A DNA stretch of 64,000 nucleotides from an uncultured Desulfobacteraceae bacterium (lineage in GTDB: Bacteria > Desulfobacterota > Desulfobacteria > Desulfobacterales > UBA5852). The stretch lies in the NCBI GenBank assembly GCA_913060875.1, contig CAJXSL010000001.1, positions 512,464 to 576,463 of the forward strand. Direction: 5' to 3'. The translations under genes and the position numbers were made by a program. Below the pieces are notes generated by a model. That model was not told the origin of the DNA. It saw nothing but the letters and a program-made list of their open reading frames with translations, and did not search any database. Below, one piece after another: positions 27,628 through 37,354 of the stretch (the stretch's first letter is position 1; each line of letters opens with the position of its first letter).

Positions 27628-29016
27628 CTATTCGCGGAATTGTGCCGGGTCGATGCCGTAACGCTTCAATATTTTCTGGAGGGACTGGCGTTTGATCCGG
27701 CTCTGCTGGGCGGCTAGAGAGATGTTGCCCCGGGTTCTTGCCAGCAGTTGGGTCACATAGGCGGTGGTGAACTGTTCCAGCAGATGTTCCTTGAGGGGCT
27801 TATAAGGGGATGTCATGTCCGGGAGATCGAAGTCCTGGCGGGAGTCGGTCTTGAAGGCTGGCAGGTGGCGTTCCTCGATGGTATCCCCCGTGACCAGGGC
27901 TGTGAGGCCCTGGATGGTATTTTCCAGTTCCCTGACATTGCCGGGCCAGGCGTGGGCCAGAAAGCGCTCCATGACCCGGGAGGACAGGGTCTTGACCCCG
28001 GTGTTCAGCTCCCGGGCGGCTGCTTTCAGGAAATGATCCGCCAGCAGGGGAATGTCCTCCCTCCGCTGGCGCAGGGGTTCAAGGGTCAATTGGGCCACAT
28101 TGAGGCGGTAATAGAGGTCTTCGCGGAAGGAGTGGTCCTTTATTTTCTCCTCCAGATCCTGGTTGGTGGAGGCCAGGATGCGCACATCCACTGTTGTGGT
28201 GCGGTTGTCCCCCAGGGGCTTGATCTCCTTTTCCTGCAGCACCCGGAGCAGCTTGGTTTGCAGGGGGGCGGACAGGTCGCCGATTTCGTCCAGGAAAATG
28301 GTGCTGCCCTGGGCCTTGGCGAACAGCCCGGCCTTATCCTGGGTGGCATTGGTAAAGGCGCCCTTGCGATAGCCGAACAGTTCGCTTTCCAGGATGTTTT
28401 CCGGCAGGGCCGGGCAGTTGACCGTCACCATCTCACGGTTCTTGCGCCGGCTGCGGGCGTGGATGGCCCGGGCCGCCATTTCCTTGCCCGTGCCGCTTTC
28501 CCCGCGGATCAGGACGGTCACATCGGTGCGGCCCAGCATCTGGATGGTTTTGAACGCTTCGGTCATGGCCGGCGAAGCGCCGATCATGCCCTGAAAGGTC
28601 CGCCGGCCGGCGACCTGCTGCTGCAGGCGTTGATTCTCGCGGATCAGTCGGTTGCGCTCGAGGCCCTTGCCCAGCAAATGCAGGATCTGCTGCTCCTCGA
28701 AGGGTTTGGTAATGAAATCGTAAGCCCCGTTTTTAATGGCGTCCACGGCCTGTTCGATGGTGCCGTAGGCTGTCATGACAACCACTGTGATATAGGGGTC
28801 GAAGTCCCGGGTGCGCTTCAGCAGTTCCATGCCGTCCATATCGGGCATGCGAATATCGGTCAGCAGGAGATCCACCGGCTGCCGCTGGATGATGGCCAGG
28901 GCGTCCTTCCCGTTTTGAGCCAGCGCGATATCGCAATCGAGCTCCATTTCGATGGTACGGCCCAAGCCGTGCAAAAGGTCGACTTCGTCTTCCGCAATCA
29001 GAATGCGATCCGTCAT
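27628..29016 (-). CDS. NtrC-family sigma-54-dependent response regulator
   Basis: A 462-residue regulator: receiver domain (1-120) with phospho-acceptor Asp54 (LLTDIRMPDMDG) and Lys104, an AAA+ domain (about 143-375) with Walker A GESGTGKE at 172-179, and a Fis-type helix-turn-helix at the C-terminus. The sigma-54 contact loop reads GAFTNA (219-224) instead of GAFTGA; the second glycine is replaced by Asn, which may change activation strength. It lies 66 bp after the sensor kinase gene, so the pair forms a two-component system. The target genes are not evident; the neighbouring transporter operon is a candidate. Confidence 0.9.
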   Translation of the reverse strand: MTDRILIAEDEVDLLHGLGRTIEMELDCDIALAQNGKDALAIIQRQPVDLLLTDIRMPDMDGMELLKRTRDFDPYITVVVMTAYGTIEQAVDAIKNGAYDFITKPFEEQQILHLLGKGLERNRLIRENQRLQQQVAGRRTFQGMIGASPAMTEAFKTIQMLGRTDVTVLIRGESGTGKEMAARAIHARSRRKNREMVTVNCPALPENILESELFGYRKGAFTNATQDKAGLFAKAQGSTIFLDEIGDLSAPLQTKLLRVLQEKEIKPLGDNRTTTVDVRILASTNQDLEEKIKDHSFREDLYYRLNVAQLTLEPLRQRREDIPLLADHFLKAAARELNTGVKTLSSRVMERFLAHAWPGNVRELENTIQGLTALVTGDTIEERHLPAFKTDSRQDFDLPDMTSPYKPLKEHLLEQFTTAYVTQLLARTRGNISLAAQQSRIKRQSLQKILKRYGIDPAQFRE

Positions 29017-29082
29017 GGGATGGATCTCCCCGCTATCGGTTTCCGACGAAAATTGCGCCGGATTCTGACATCATGGCCGGTT

Positions 29083-31020
29083 TTAGGCATTTACCGGCAA
29101 GGTGATCGTAAAGGTCGTGCCCTGGCCGAATTTACTCCCGACCTGGATATCGCCCCCGTGTTCCTGGATAATGCCGTAGCTGATGGACAGCCCCAGGCCG
29201 GTTCCCGCCCCGGTTGTCTTGGTGGTGAAAAACGGATCGAAAATCGAATCGATATGGTCCGGGGGGATGCCCGGGCCGGTATCCGCGATCCGGACTTCCA
29301 TCTGGTCGCCGTCGGCGGTCAGTGCGGCCGACACGGTGATTTGGCCGTCTTCCCTGATGGCCTGGATGGCGTTTATAATCAGGTTCATGAACACCTGGCG
29401 CATCTTGTCGAGATCCACCACCAGGTCGGGCAGGTTGTCGGCATACTGGCGATGCACCGCAATCCGCTTGCCGCCGGTCTGCTTTTCCAGGATGTTCAGG
29501 ACCCCGTCCAGGGCCTGGCGGATGTCCCCCTTGGCCTTGTGCGTGTCGGAAACCCGGGCGAAGTTCAGGAGATCCTGCACAATGCTTTTGCAGCTCTGGG
29601 TGTGTTTCTGGATGATTTCCACATCATTTACGATGGCCGGTTGATCCTTGGCGCTTTTGCTGATGAGGTTGGCGTAGCAGTTGATCACCCCCAGGGGGTT
29701 GTTGATCTCGTGGGCCAGACCGGCGGCCAACTGCCCTACGGCAGCGAGCTTTTCCGCCCGGGCGAGGTGTTTTTGCATGCGCATTTTCTGGGTGATGTCG
29801 CGAATCACCCCCTCGTAGCCGGCCGGCCGGCCCTGGTCGTCATTGAAAACGGTGGCGGTCACCAGGCCGTAGAGATGATCCCCGTGCCGGTTGACCAGGG
29901 AGACCTCGTATTCCTTGACGAAGCCGTCCCGGTTCAGGGCTTCGATCAGCTGCATGCCATCCCGTGTGTCCCAGAAGAGTTGTTCCACGGTCTCGATGGA
30001 CAGCGCCTCGGCGCGGTCGGTGAACTGAAACATGGCGATGCCGGCGGCGTTGATGTCCAGCATGCGATTGTCGCGGCTCCAGATGAAAATGGGATCCCGG
30101 GACGTTTCGAACAGGCGGCGGTATTTGGACTCGGATTCCTGGAGGTCGGCATGGACCTGGGAAAGATCCGAGGCCGTGGTTTCAAAGGCCAGCTTGAGCT
30201 GATCGAGTTCATCCATGACCTCCGGCTCGGGCATGGCATCGCCATCGCCTTTGCGGCCGATGCGCTTGAAGACAGTTACCAGGCCTTGCAACTCGGCGAT
30301 GACCGTATAGTTGAACAGGGAATAGAACAGGGTGATCAACAGCAGCAGGCCGGCGCCGCCGATAAAGAAGGTCAGCCAGGCCTGGCGCTTGATTTGGGAA
30401 AAATAATAGTCGACCGGGATATAGACCGTATCGGCCGCCACCACTTCGCCCAGCTGGTACCCGAAGCCCCGGCTGTCCGCTCCGTAACGCTCGATGATGC
30501 CTGCCGGAGCCTTTTCGGGCTCCCCATGACAGCGCATGCACTCCTGTTCGACGTAGATGGCCCGGAAGCGGGTATAGTAGGCAAGGCCCTCTTTTTCCAC
30601 GATGCCGCTCCATTCCCGGAGGTTGGGGTCGGCATTGAACTTTCCGATCATCTCCATCTCGAGACCGTCGGCGGTGTTGAACTGGTTCATGGGGCGTTTG
30701 GAGGCCCGTTTGTAGCGGAAATTCTTGAACCGGTTGTGCACCCGCTCCATGATGTCGCGGCCCACGAAGGAGGTGGACATGGCCTCCACCACGAAATGGT
30801 CGTCCGGTAGAATCTCGTACATTTTAGGCCGCAGCACATCTTTGACATAGGTGCGGGTGGCTTCCACGGCCGATATATAATATTCGGTTTCTTTGTAAAC
30901 CGCTTCTTCGATTTTGTTTTTGCCGAACTGGTACACCAGCAGGGAGGCTCCGGCGCAGAAAACGCAGAGGATCAGGCCGGTACCGACCTTGAAACGGGTG
31001 CGTACGTTGTGTTTTTTCAT
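29083..31020 (-). CDS. haem-binding (Tll0287/DUF3365-type) PAS sensor histidine kinase
   Basis: A 645-residue membrane kinase: helix 1 (12-30), a periplasmic Tll0287-like domain (31-212) that carries one c-type haem motif CMRCH at 161-165, helix 2 (about 214-238), a HAMP-like coiled linker, a PAS domain (about 295-415), then HisKA with the phospho-acceptor His437 (AHEINNP) and an HATPase domain (N, G1 DTGPGIP and G2 boxes seen). A covalent periplasmic haem suggests redox, oxygen or NO sensing. Start ATG 31020 is preferred, since the GTG at 31029 falls within the ribosome site (AGGTGG). Partner of the NtrC-type regulator encoded next. Confidence 0.9.
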   Translation of the reverse strand: MKKHNVRTRFKVGTGLILCVFCAGASLLVYQFGKNKIEEAVYKETEYYISAVEATRTYVKDVLRPKMYEILPDDHFVVEAMSTSFVGRDIMERVHNRFKNFRYKRASKRPMNQFNTADGLEMEMIGKFNADPNLREWSGIVEKEGLAYYTRFRAIYVEQECMRCHGEPEKAPAGIIERYGADSRGFGYQLGEVVAADTVYIPVDYYFSQIKRQAWLTFFIGGAGLLLLITLFYSLFNYTVIAELQGLVTVFKRIGRKGDGDAMPEPEVMDELDQLKLAFETTASDLSQVHADLQESESKYRRLFETSRDPIFIWSRDNRMLDINAAGIAMFQFTDRAEALSIETVEQLFWDTRDGMQLIEALNRDGFVKEYEVSLVNRHGDHLYGLVTATVFNDDQGRPAGYEGVIRDITQKMRMQKHLARAEKLAAVGQLAAGLAHEINNPLGVINCYANLISKSAKDQPAIVNDVEIIQKHTQSCKSIVQDLLNFARVSDTHKAKGDIRQALDGVLNILEKQTGGKRIAVHRQYADNLPDLVVDLDKMRQVFMNLIINAIQAIREDGQITVSAALTADGDQMEVRIADTGPGIPPDHIDSIFDPFFTTKTTGAGTGLGLSISYGIIQEHGGDIQVGSKFGQGTTFTITLPVNA

Positions 31021-31142
31021 AGGGTCCACCTGTCACGCCGCCCGGGGCGTTTGGTTCCGGCACAGATTCGGTTGGGGAATCCGTGCCCGCGCTTCATGGC
31101 AAGGCACTATACCGGATCTCCTTCGTCCAAGTCAAAAATGCC

Positions 31143-32360
31143 ATGACAATTGATGCCAAAACGTTTAGAAGGGGGCGATTTAAAGGGACGGAGGTGATGG
31201 TTACGGTAAAAGATGCGCCCCAGGCGCCCGGGCATGCCAGGAACGAACGTCCGGACAGTGTCACCGACACGGAACACCCGCCAGAATGGGGGCAGGTCCA
31301 GGTGGAGATGACCAGCCGCTGCAATCTGCGCTGCGCCACTTGTCTTTATCCGGCCTATGAAGACCGTTGGCGCCCGGAAGATCTTACCTCCGGCGTTTTT
31401 GGCAAGCTGTTGAAGATCGCCCACCGGTGTGATTCCGTTCATTTGCAGGGGTGGGGCGAAACCCTGCTGCGGGCGGATACGGCCCAGCGCATCGCCGATC
31501 TCAGCCGCGTCGGCACCCGTCCCACCCTGGGCAGCAACGGCAGCACCATGACACCGGGGGCGGCCCGGGAGTTGATCGACAGCGGCCTGGCGTCCATGAC
31601 CTTCAGTCTGGCCGGTCCGGACCAGGCCAGTCATGACGCGTTGCGGGGCCGGGGAACCTTTGCAGCGACGGTCGCGGCCATCCAGACCTTTGTGGCCCAG
31701 CGCGGCAAGGACCGAAAACCGCCGGTGCTGATCAATTACCTGCTGACGCCTTATAGTTTTCCGCGCCTGCCCCAAGCCCTGGCCCTGGCCAGTCGCATGG
31801 GCGTGGACACCCTGGTGGCCACCCACCTGGTGCATGTCTGTACGCCGGCCCAAAAAAAACTGATCGCTTACGAGGCCGGTCGCCGTTTGGGCTGGGTGCT
31901 TTTCCGCAGCCGCCTGGCCGTGCTCTGGCGCCATACCACGCTGGTCCTGCCGGGCATCCAGGGCCGTCCTTTGCCCGTGTGCAGCAAGAACCCGCTCCAG
32001 AATCTATTCGTGGCGGCGGACGGATCGGTTTCCCCCTGCGTCTATCTTTGCCCGCCCCTGCAAGGACCGTATACCCAGCTTGTGGAGGGGGCTGAAGAAG
32101 CCCGGCGCCGCCTGGTTTTCGGCCATCTGGAAGAAGACGACCTGGATGCCATCTGGGACCGGCCGGCTTATGTTCGCTTCCGTCGCGCCTTTCAGCGCCG
32201 GCAGGATCTGTACCAGGAACTTTTGCCGCCGGCCCGTACGGATTTTGAAGGGCTGGACCGGCTCGAAAAAGCCACGCGGATCATCCGCACGCGCTTTGCA
32301 TCACCGGATTACCAGCCGCCGGAACCCTGCCGGGGGTGCCCCCACTTGCTGGGCTACTGA
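31143..32360 (+). CDS. radical SAM protein with SPASM-like C-terminus
   Basis: About 405 residues. The radical SAM cluster motif CNLRCATC lies at 60-67 (CX3CX2C), followed by a TIM-barrel-type region with QGWGETLL. The C-terminal third holds further cysteines (PVCSKN, SPCVYLCPP, PCRGCPHL) as in SPASM auxiliary 4Fe-4S domains. Such proteins modify peptides or act as maturases, but no peptide substrate is visible here. Start uncertain: ATG at 31143 has no clear ribosome site, while ATG at 31197 has GGAGG only 2 bp away. Divergent from the sensor kinase; followed by a small membrane protein. Confidence 0.8.
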   Translation: MTIDAKTFRRGRFKGTEVMVTVKDAPQAPGHARNERPDSVTDTEHPPEWGQVQVEMTSRCNLRCATCLYPAYEDRWRPEDLTSGVFGKLLKIAHRCDSVHLQGWGETLLRADTAQRIADLSRVGTRPTLGSNGSTMTPGAARELIDSGLASMTFSLAGPDQASHDALRGRGTFAATVAAIQTFVAQRGKDRKPPVLINYLLTPYSFPRLPQALALASRMGVDTLVATHLVHVCTPAQKKLIAYEAGRRLGWVLFRSRLAVLWRHTTLVLPGIQGRPLPVCSKNPLQNLFVAADGSVSPCVYLCPPLQGPYTQLVEGAEEARRRLVFGHLEEDDLDAIWDRPAYVRFRRAFQRRQDLYQELLPPARTDFEGLDRLEKATRIIRTRFASPDYQPPEPCRGCPHLLGY

Positions 32361-32430
32361 TCGGGGTGCTCAACATTTAACCCATGGGCCATTGTCATTG
32401 CGGCCCGTACCATGATGCAGGAGATGTCCA

Positions 32431-32700
32431 TTGTACCATTCTAAAGTTGTCGTGATTTGCTGGGCTGTTGTTTTCGCGGCCGCCATTGTGGCGGCCGTCA
32501 TCAAAAGAAGGTGGGCGGGGCTGGGGAATGTCCTGATCGGGGGCGCCATCGTCGGGCTGGGCATCGGGGCCTCCGCACTGTTGTCCAATGCCGCCGGCGC
32601 GGTCATCCTCTCAGTGGCCCTGCTGGTGGGCGCCTATATCGCCCTCAAGGGCATCGTTCAGATCATGAAGTATCCCGAGGACTCCGGGGAGGGGGTTTAG
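32431..32700 (+). CDS. small membrane protein, 89 aa
   Basis: Begins with TTG, supported by AGGAG 7 bp upstream (32419-32423). Three hydrophobic segments (about 4-24, 31-53, 58-76) separated by short charged turns (KRRW, KG). No recognised family. Lies 70 bp behind the radical SAM gene and ends before a strong terminator. Confidence 0.6.
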   Translation: MYHSKVVVICWAVVFAAAIVAAVIKRRWAGLGNVLIGGAIVGLGIGASALLSNAAGAVILSVALLVGAYIALKGIVQIMKYPEDSGEGV

Positions 32701-33050
32701 TATTGATCTAAACCCTCCACCGCTGGTGGCGGCCCCGGATAGGTTCGACCGATCCGGGGTGTTTTTAGGACGCGTTGCTTCATTTTCTTTCCCGTGACAG
32801 AAAACGAAGAAAAGAACACACCCGTGCCCCGCTCAACCCTGCGCGTCGTCCAACCGGCCGATGAAGCGGCGTCTCATGCCGCCGTGCGGTGTTATCCCGC
32901 GCTGCGGGAGGTGATTCCCCTCCTGTGGCCCCGGTCATCTCCCGATCGTCTATCTTTTCTTGTGCCTTCCCAGATTTGGTTGGATTCCCAGCCTTGCGCC
33001 GTTTCGGACCGAAGCTTAGTCAAGCCGTGCCGATCAAGAATCGGGATCGT
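32701..33050. other. convergent intergenic region
   Basis: Contains the terminator at 32733-32765. Beyond it, 32770-33050 has no supported gene; open frames there run into the antisense strand of the permease gene. Confidence 0.45.
32733..32765 (+). terminator. rho-independent terminator
   Basis: CCCCGGAT (32733-32740) pairs perfectly with ATCCGGGG (32752-32759) across an 11-base loop and is followed by TGTTTTT. Ends the radical SAM/small membrane protein transcript. Confidence 0.7.
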
Positions 33051-34736
33051 TTATCCGCCTTCTTCCAGCGGTTTGAATTTGATGCCGATAAAGGTCGCCA
33101 GGAGGACCAGCGCGGTGGAGATGAAGATCATCATGATGCCCAGGGCCGACAACTGGCCCCACAGGCCGTCCTCGGAAAAGCGGAAGATCTGGACCGCCAG
33201 GACTTCGGTTCCCGGCCGCGAGAGCACCACGGAAAGGGTCAGCTCCCGGACGAACATGGTGGCCATGAGAATCCAGCCGGAGACGATGCCCGGGATCAGC
33301 AGCGGGATGACGATGCGGCGCATGGTCGTGAAAGCACTGGCCCCGCAAACCAGGGACGACTCTTCCAGGTGGCTGTGAACCTGGATGAAGGCACTGGTCA
33401 GGGGCCGCACGCCGTAGGGTAGATAGGTGGCGATGTAGCCGATGAGCAGGGCCCAGATGGTGGCGTAGAGTGGGGTGCGCACAAAGAACCACATGAAGCC
33501 GACCCCAATGACGATGCCCGGAAAAGAAAAGGAAAGGAACGAGAAGGATTCCAGGATACCGGAGGCGTGGGATCGGATCTTGACGATGGCATAGGCGACA
33601 AAGATCGACAGGGTCACCCCGAGGGTGGCGCCCACCACGCCGAGAAAAACGCTGTTCTTAAGCGACAGGAGCGAAATCGGGTCATTGATCACTTCGATCC
33701 AGTGCTTCCAGCTCATCATGGAAAAGGCTTTGGCGCTGGGAATCATGGAGTAGGGCACCAGCGAGGTGTAAAACAGCACGAGCACCGGCAGGACGATAAG
33801 GACCGCGGACAGGAGACCCACCACGCCAAACAGGGGGTATTTAGCCCCCTTGAGCTCGATGACGGTGGGGCGGTACCCCCGGCTGGATATGGTGACGTAC
33901 TTTTCACTGGCCGAGGTCAGGTAGCGGTAGATGTAGATCAGGGTGATGGACGTTGCCAGAACGCTCATGCCGATGGCCGCCGCCTTGCCGAAATCGGCGG
34001 CAAAGCCGGTGGCAATGGACTGGTAGATGTGTGTGGCCAGGACATAGATGCGCCCCGGCATGCCGATGACGGACGGTACCGCAAAGGAGGCCAGGCTGCG
34101 CACCAGCGAAAGGATGAAGGCGGCCAGGATGGCCGGGCGCAGCACGGGCAGGGTCACGCGAAACAAGGTGCGCAGCGTAGTGCTGCCGCAGACCTTGGAA
34201 GATTCTTCCAGGGCGATATCGAAGGATGCCAGGGCCGGGGCCAGGATAAGATAGGCGATGGGCAGGTCCAGAAGCCCTTCCACCAGGATCATGCCCGGCA
34301 GGGAATAAATATTGATCGCGATATCCTCAAAACCGGGAATCTGGCGCAGCATCAGGTTGATCAGGCCGTTGGACGGGTTCAGCAGGAGCACCCAACTGAC
34401 CGAGAACAGGATGTGCGGGATCATCATGGGGATGATGGAGATGATCCGGAACAGGAATTTAAAGGGGATGTCCGTGCGCGTGTTCAGGTAGGCCAGGAGC
34501 AGTGCCAGGGCCGTGGCTACCATGGATGAGCCGAGAACAAAGATGATCGTGTTGGCGATGATGCCGGTCAATTCGGGATCGGCGTAGGCCTGGACGTATT
34601 TATCCAGGGTGAATTCGCCAAAGGCCCCCAGGCCGGTGGAAAAGCTCCCGAAGACCAGCATGACCACGGGGCACACGGTCAGAAAGCCGACAATGACAAT
34701 CAGGGTCGGTGTCAATACCGATCGTTTGTGGGCCAA
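33051..34736 (-). CDS. iron(III)-type ABC transporter permease (two fused permease halves)
   Basis: A 561-residue inner-membrane protein with about twelve helices in two homologous halves, as in FbpB/AfuB permeases. Each half has its ATPase-contacting EAA loop: EESSKVCGSTTLRTLFRVTLP near residue 180 and EESSLVCGASAFTTMRRIVIP near 450. It forms the channel for the binding protein and ATPase encoded upstream on the same strand (16 bp gap to the ATPase gene). Ligand is probably Fe3+, though related systems carry other small ligands. Confidence 0.85.
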   Translation of the reverse strand: MAHKRSVLTPTLIVIVGFLTVCPVVMLVFGSFSTGLGAFGEFTLDKYVQAYADPELTGIIANTIIFVLGSSMVATALALLLAYLNTRTDIPFKFLFRIISIIPMMIPHILFSVSWVLLLNPSNGLINLMLRQIPGFEDIAINIYSLPGMILVEGLLDLPIAYLILAPALASFDIALEESSKVCGSTTLRTLFRVTLPVLRPAILAAFILSLVRSLASFAVPSVIGMPGRIYVLATHIYQSIATGFAADFGKAAAIGMSVLATSITLIYIYRYLTSASEKYVTISSRGYRPTVIELKGAKYPLFGVVGLLSAVLIVLPVLVLFYTSLVPYSMIPSAKAFSMMSWKHWIEVINDPISLLSLKNSVFLGVVGATLGVTLSIFVAYAIVKIRSHASGILESFSFLSFSFPGIVIGVGFMWFFVRTPLYATIWALLIGYIATYLPYGVRPLTSAFIQVHSHLEESSLVCGASAFTTMRRIVIPLLIPGIVSGWILMATMFVRELTLSVVLSRPGTEVLAVQIFRFSEDGLWGQLSALGIMMIFISTALVLLATFIGIKFKPLEEGG

Positions 34737-34751
34737 GGTCTTTTTCCTTTG

Positions 34752-35840
34752 CTACCGGGTGACCAGCAGACAATTTTCCGGGTCGACGGTAAAATTGACG
34801 CTGTCCCCCACTTCAATTTTCGAGTCCGGTTCGACTTTGATGAACAGCGGCGCATCGTGAACGGTGATTTCGCCCTCGTAGGCTTCGCCGATGAACACCA
34901 GAGACCTGATTTTGCCGTTGAAAACGTTTTGGCTCTGGGTGGCGTTGCCCCGTTTCAACCGGATGAATTCGGGGCGCAAACAAAGCGTCACGTCGTCGCC
35001 CGGCCCCATGGCGGCCTGTTTGCGGCAGGCGACCCGGCCCAGGGCGCAATCCACCGTGGTGACGGGCCCTTCCTGGGCGGTTACCTTGGCCTCGATCAGG
35101 TTGGTGCGGCCGATGAAGTCGGCCACGAAACGATGGGACGCATTGAAATAGATGTCCCGGGGCGGGCCTTTTTCAATAATCCGGCCCTTGTTCATGACGG
35201 CCACAATGGTGGACAGGGCCAGGGCCTCGATGCGGTCATGGGTCACGTAGACCGCCGTGATCTGAAGGTCGGTCAGGAAGGCGCGCAATTCCTCGCGGGT
35301 CTCCTCCCGGAGCTTGGCGTCCAGGTTGGAGAGCGGTTCGTCGAAAAGGATGACCTTGGGTTCGGCCACCAGAGCCCGGGCCAGGGCCACGCGCTGCTGC
35401 TGCCCGCCGGAGAGCTTGGTGGCCGGCCGTTTTTCGAACCCCTCCAACTGCACGAAGCGCAGGGTTTTATCCACCTTGCGGCGGATTTCGTCCCTGGCGA
35501 TTTTGCGGGTCTGGAGCGGATAGGCCACGTTGTCGAACACGTTCATGTGCGGCCAGATGGCGTAGGTTTGAAAAACCATGCCGAGACCCCGGTTCTCGGT
35601 GGGAACGAAAATGTTTTTGTCTCGGGACCAGACCACCTCGCCGCCGATTTCGATTTCGCCGCTGTCCGGGGATTCGAGGCCGACGATGCAGCGCAGGAGA
35701 GTGGTTTTGCCGCATCCGCTCGGGCCGAGCAGGGTGAAGATCTGGTTGGCCGGGATGGTCAGGTCGACGTTGTCCAGGGCTTTGATGGTCTTGCCGCCGG
35801 AGTAGTAATGCTTGCTGACGTTTCGAATATGGATTTCCAT
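34752..35840 (-). CDS. iron(III)-type ABC transporter ATPase
   Basis: A 362-residue ATPase with Walker A GPSGCGKTTL near residue 39, signature LSGGQQQRVALARAL, Walker B VILFDEPLSNLD, and a C-terminal TOBE-like regulatory domain (about 240-360), as in FbpC/PotA. Energises the two-half permease encoded 15 bp downstream. Confidence 0.87.
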   Translation of the reverse strand: MEIHIRNVSKHYYSGGKTIKALDNVDLTIPANQIFTLLGPSGCGKTTLLRCIVGLESPDSGEIEIGGEVVWSRDKNIFVPTENRGLGMVFQTYAIWPHMNVFDNVAYPLQTRKIARDEIRRKVDKTLRFVQLEGFEKRPATKLSGGQQQRVALARALVAEPKVILFDEPLSNLDAKLREETREELRAFLTDLQITAVYVTHDRIEALALSTIVAVMNKGRIIEKGPPRDIYFNASHRFVADFIGRTNLIEAKVTAQEGPVTTVDCALGRVACRKQAAMGPGDDVTLCLRPEFIRLKRGNATQSQNVFNGKIRSLVFIGEAYEGEITVHDAPLFIKVEPDSKIEVGDSVNFTVDPENCLLVTR

Positions 35841-35911
35841 AGCGCTTTCAAATGGGGCCGCCCCGCCGATCTCGGCGCGGGATAAAAGGGAATAAAAATA
35901 CCTAAAACCGT

Positions 35912-35965
35912 TGACAGGCCCTCTTCGAAGGGCTGTCCGGCGTCTCCCGCACTGCGGGAGACGCC
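35912..35965 (-). terminator. tandem intercistronic hairpins between binding-protein and ATPase genes
   Basis: A hairpin at about 35912-35936 and a perfect 12-13 bp GC-rich stem at 35939-35965 with a two-base centre. They lie just behind the binding-protein stop (35981). No T-tract, so more likely partial attenuation or mRNA protection than full termination. Confidence 0.5.
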
Positions 35966-35980
35966 GCCCTTTCGGGACCG

Positions 35981-36970
35981 TTAAAAGAGTTTTTTAAACG
36001 TGCCGCCCCATTTGCGGATTTCTTCGTCCGACATGGTTCGGATGGGAATGACCTTGGCCTTGTCCATGCCGTCGATGGGCGGGAAAACACCCGGTGCCAG
36101 GACATATTCGCCGACTTCCGCAGACAGTTTGCTCATGGCCTGCTTGGACAGCCAGAAGTCAACGAACAGCTTGGCGGCATTGGGGTTTTTGGCGCTGGAA
36201 CTGACGGCGATGCCCCGGGGCGTTCCCAGCAGCGGCTGCTCCACCCGGGCCCAGTCCAACGGGGCCGGGGCCTTGGTGATGATGTATTTGGGCATGGATA
36301 TGGCGATGGCTTTTTCGCCGCTTTCCACGGGCGCCGGGGTGGGACCGAAGGATTTCACCAGCATGGGGCGGTTGGCTGCCAGCCCTTCCACGAATTTCAT
36401 CCACTCGGCTTCGGACGCGAAGACATTCTCCTTCAGCCCGATCAGCCAGGCAATGGTGGTGGCATGGGTGGCCGGGTTGGCCATGACGATTTTGTCTTTC
36501 CACTTGGGATCGGTGAGATCCTGGTAGCGCTTGGGAACATCCGCCGGTTTGACCAACTCCTTGTTGTAGATCAGCCCCACGTACTCGATGCCGAAGGTCT
36601 GGATCTGGTCGTCCTTGCGGGTCCAGTCCGGGTAGTCCGCCGCCACCGGGGAGGTGTAGGGGGCCAGGACGCCCTTGGCCTTGAGCATCTGCATGACGGG
36701 CAGCGGCGCTTGCAGCACGTCCGCCATGAGCTTGCCCGCCTGGAACTCCGTCAGCACGGTGGGGAGAAATTTGGAGGTGGAAATGCGGGTGTACTTGCCG
36801 TCCAGGCCGGACTCGGCGTTGAACACGTCCATGATGGGCTGGATCGCCGTCATGTTGGCGTAAAACGCAACTTGCCCTTCGGCCTTGGCGTTTTTAACGA
36901 TGTCCGGGTCCGACGCGTATGCGGCCGGGACGAATACCAGCACCAGCAATACTGCCAAAAGTTTTTTCAT
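35981..36970 (-). CDS. iron(III)-type ABC transporter substrate-binding protein
   Basis: A 329-residue periplasmic protein of the FbpA-like SBP family with a signal peptide (1-20, ending AAYAS). ATG at 36970 has GGAGG 7 bp upstream; the frame extends further but without a signal or ribosome site. The mature part has two lobes with FGIEYVGLIYNKELV at the hinge. The paired Tyr ligands of classical FbpA are not clearly present, so iron is the family-based guess. First gene of a three-gene importer operon; no Fur box was seen upstream. Confidence 0.83.
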   Translation of the reverse strand: MKKLLAVLLVLVFVPAAYASDPDIVKNAKAEGQVAFYANMTAIQPIMDVFNAESGLDGKYTRISTSKFLPTVLTEFQAGKLMADVLQAPLPVMQMLKAKGVLAPYTSPVAADYPDWTRKDDQIQTFGIEYVGLIYNKELVKPADVPKRYQDLTDPKWKDKIVMANPATHATTIAWLIGLKENVFASEAEWMKFVEGLAANRPMLVKSFGPTPAPVESGEKAIAISMPKYIITKAPAPLDWARVEQPLLGTPRGIAVSSSAKNPNAAKLFVDFWLSKQAMSKLSAEVGEYVLAPGVFPPIDGMDKAKVIPIRTMSDEEIRKWGGTFKKLF

Positions 36971-37354
36971 GGGTGAACCTCCTTGTGATTGTGTGTTCCC
37001 ACAATGAAAGAAAACATATCGCGCAGTCAGGGGAGGTTTTAAATGCGGATCCCCTGTGAGCAACGAAGGTGGCAGACGTTGATTGGGGCGGCGTTTCATG
37101 GCTTATGACCGCGTCTGTAACAGGGCGATAGGATTTTGTAACGCAAACTGGACACGTGGGCAACCTTGGTTTGCAATTAATTTATATCGACAATGTTTTT
37201 GATGTTAATGACGGAAACAAGCTGCTATAAATACATATAAAAGTGCTATTTTTAGATCCAGGCGGGCCGTTGCCGGTCTTTCTTTAAATGCGCCACCTGG
37301 AACAGCTTTAGTGCCGATGCCCTTGCTTTTGGCACAAGACGAAAGCAGACCTTT
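36971..37354. other. divergent intergenic region
   Basis: Separates the iron-type importer from a rightward gene. AT-rich at 37170-37260, where promoters of both directions probably lie. I found no complete -35/-10 pair with good spacing. Confidence 0.4.

Noticed and set aside
27748..30810. A 1020-codon plus-strand open frame
   Set aside because: It is antisense to the two-component genes, whose domains and active residues are complete.
36971..37354. Fur box in front of the iron-type importer
   Set aside because: No GATAATGAT-type inverted repeats were found in the intergenic region.
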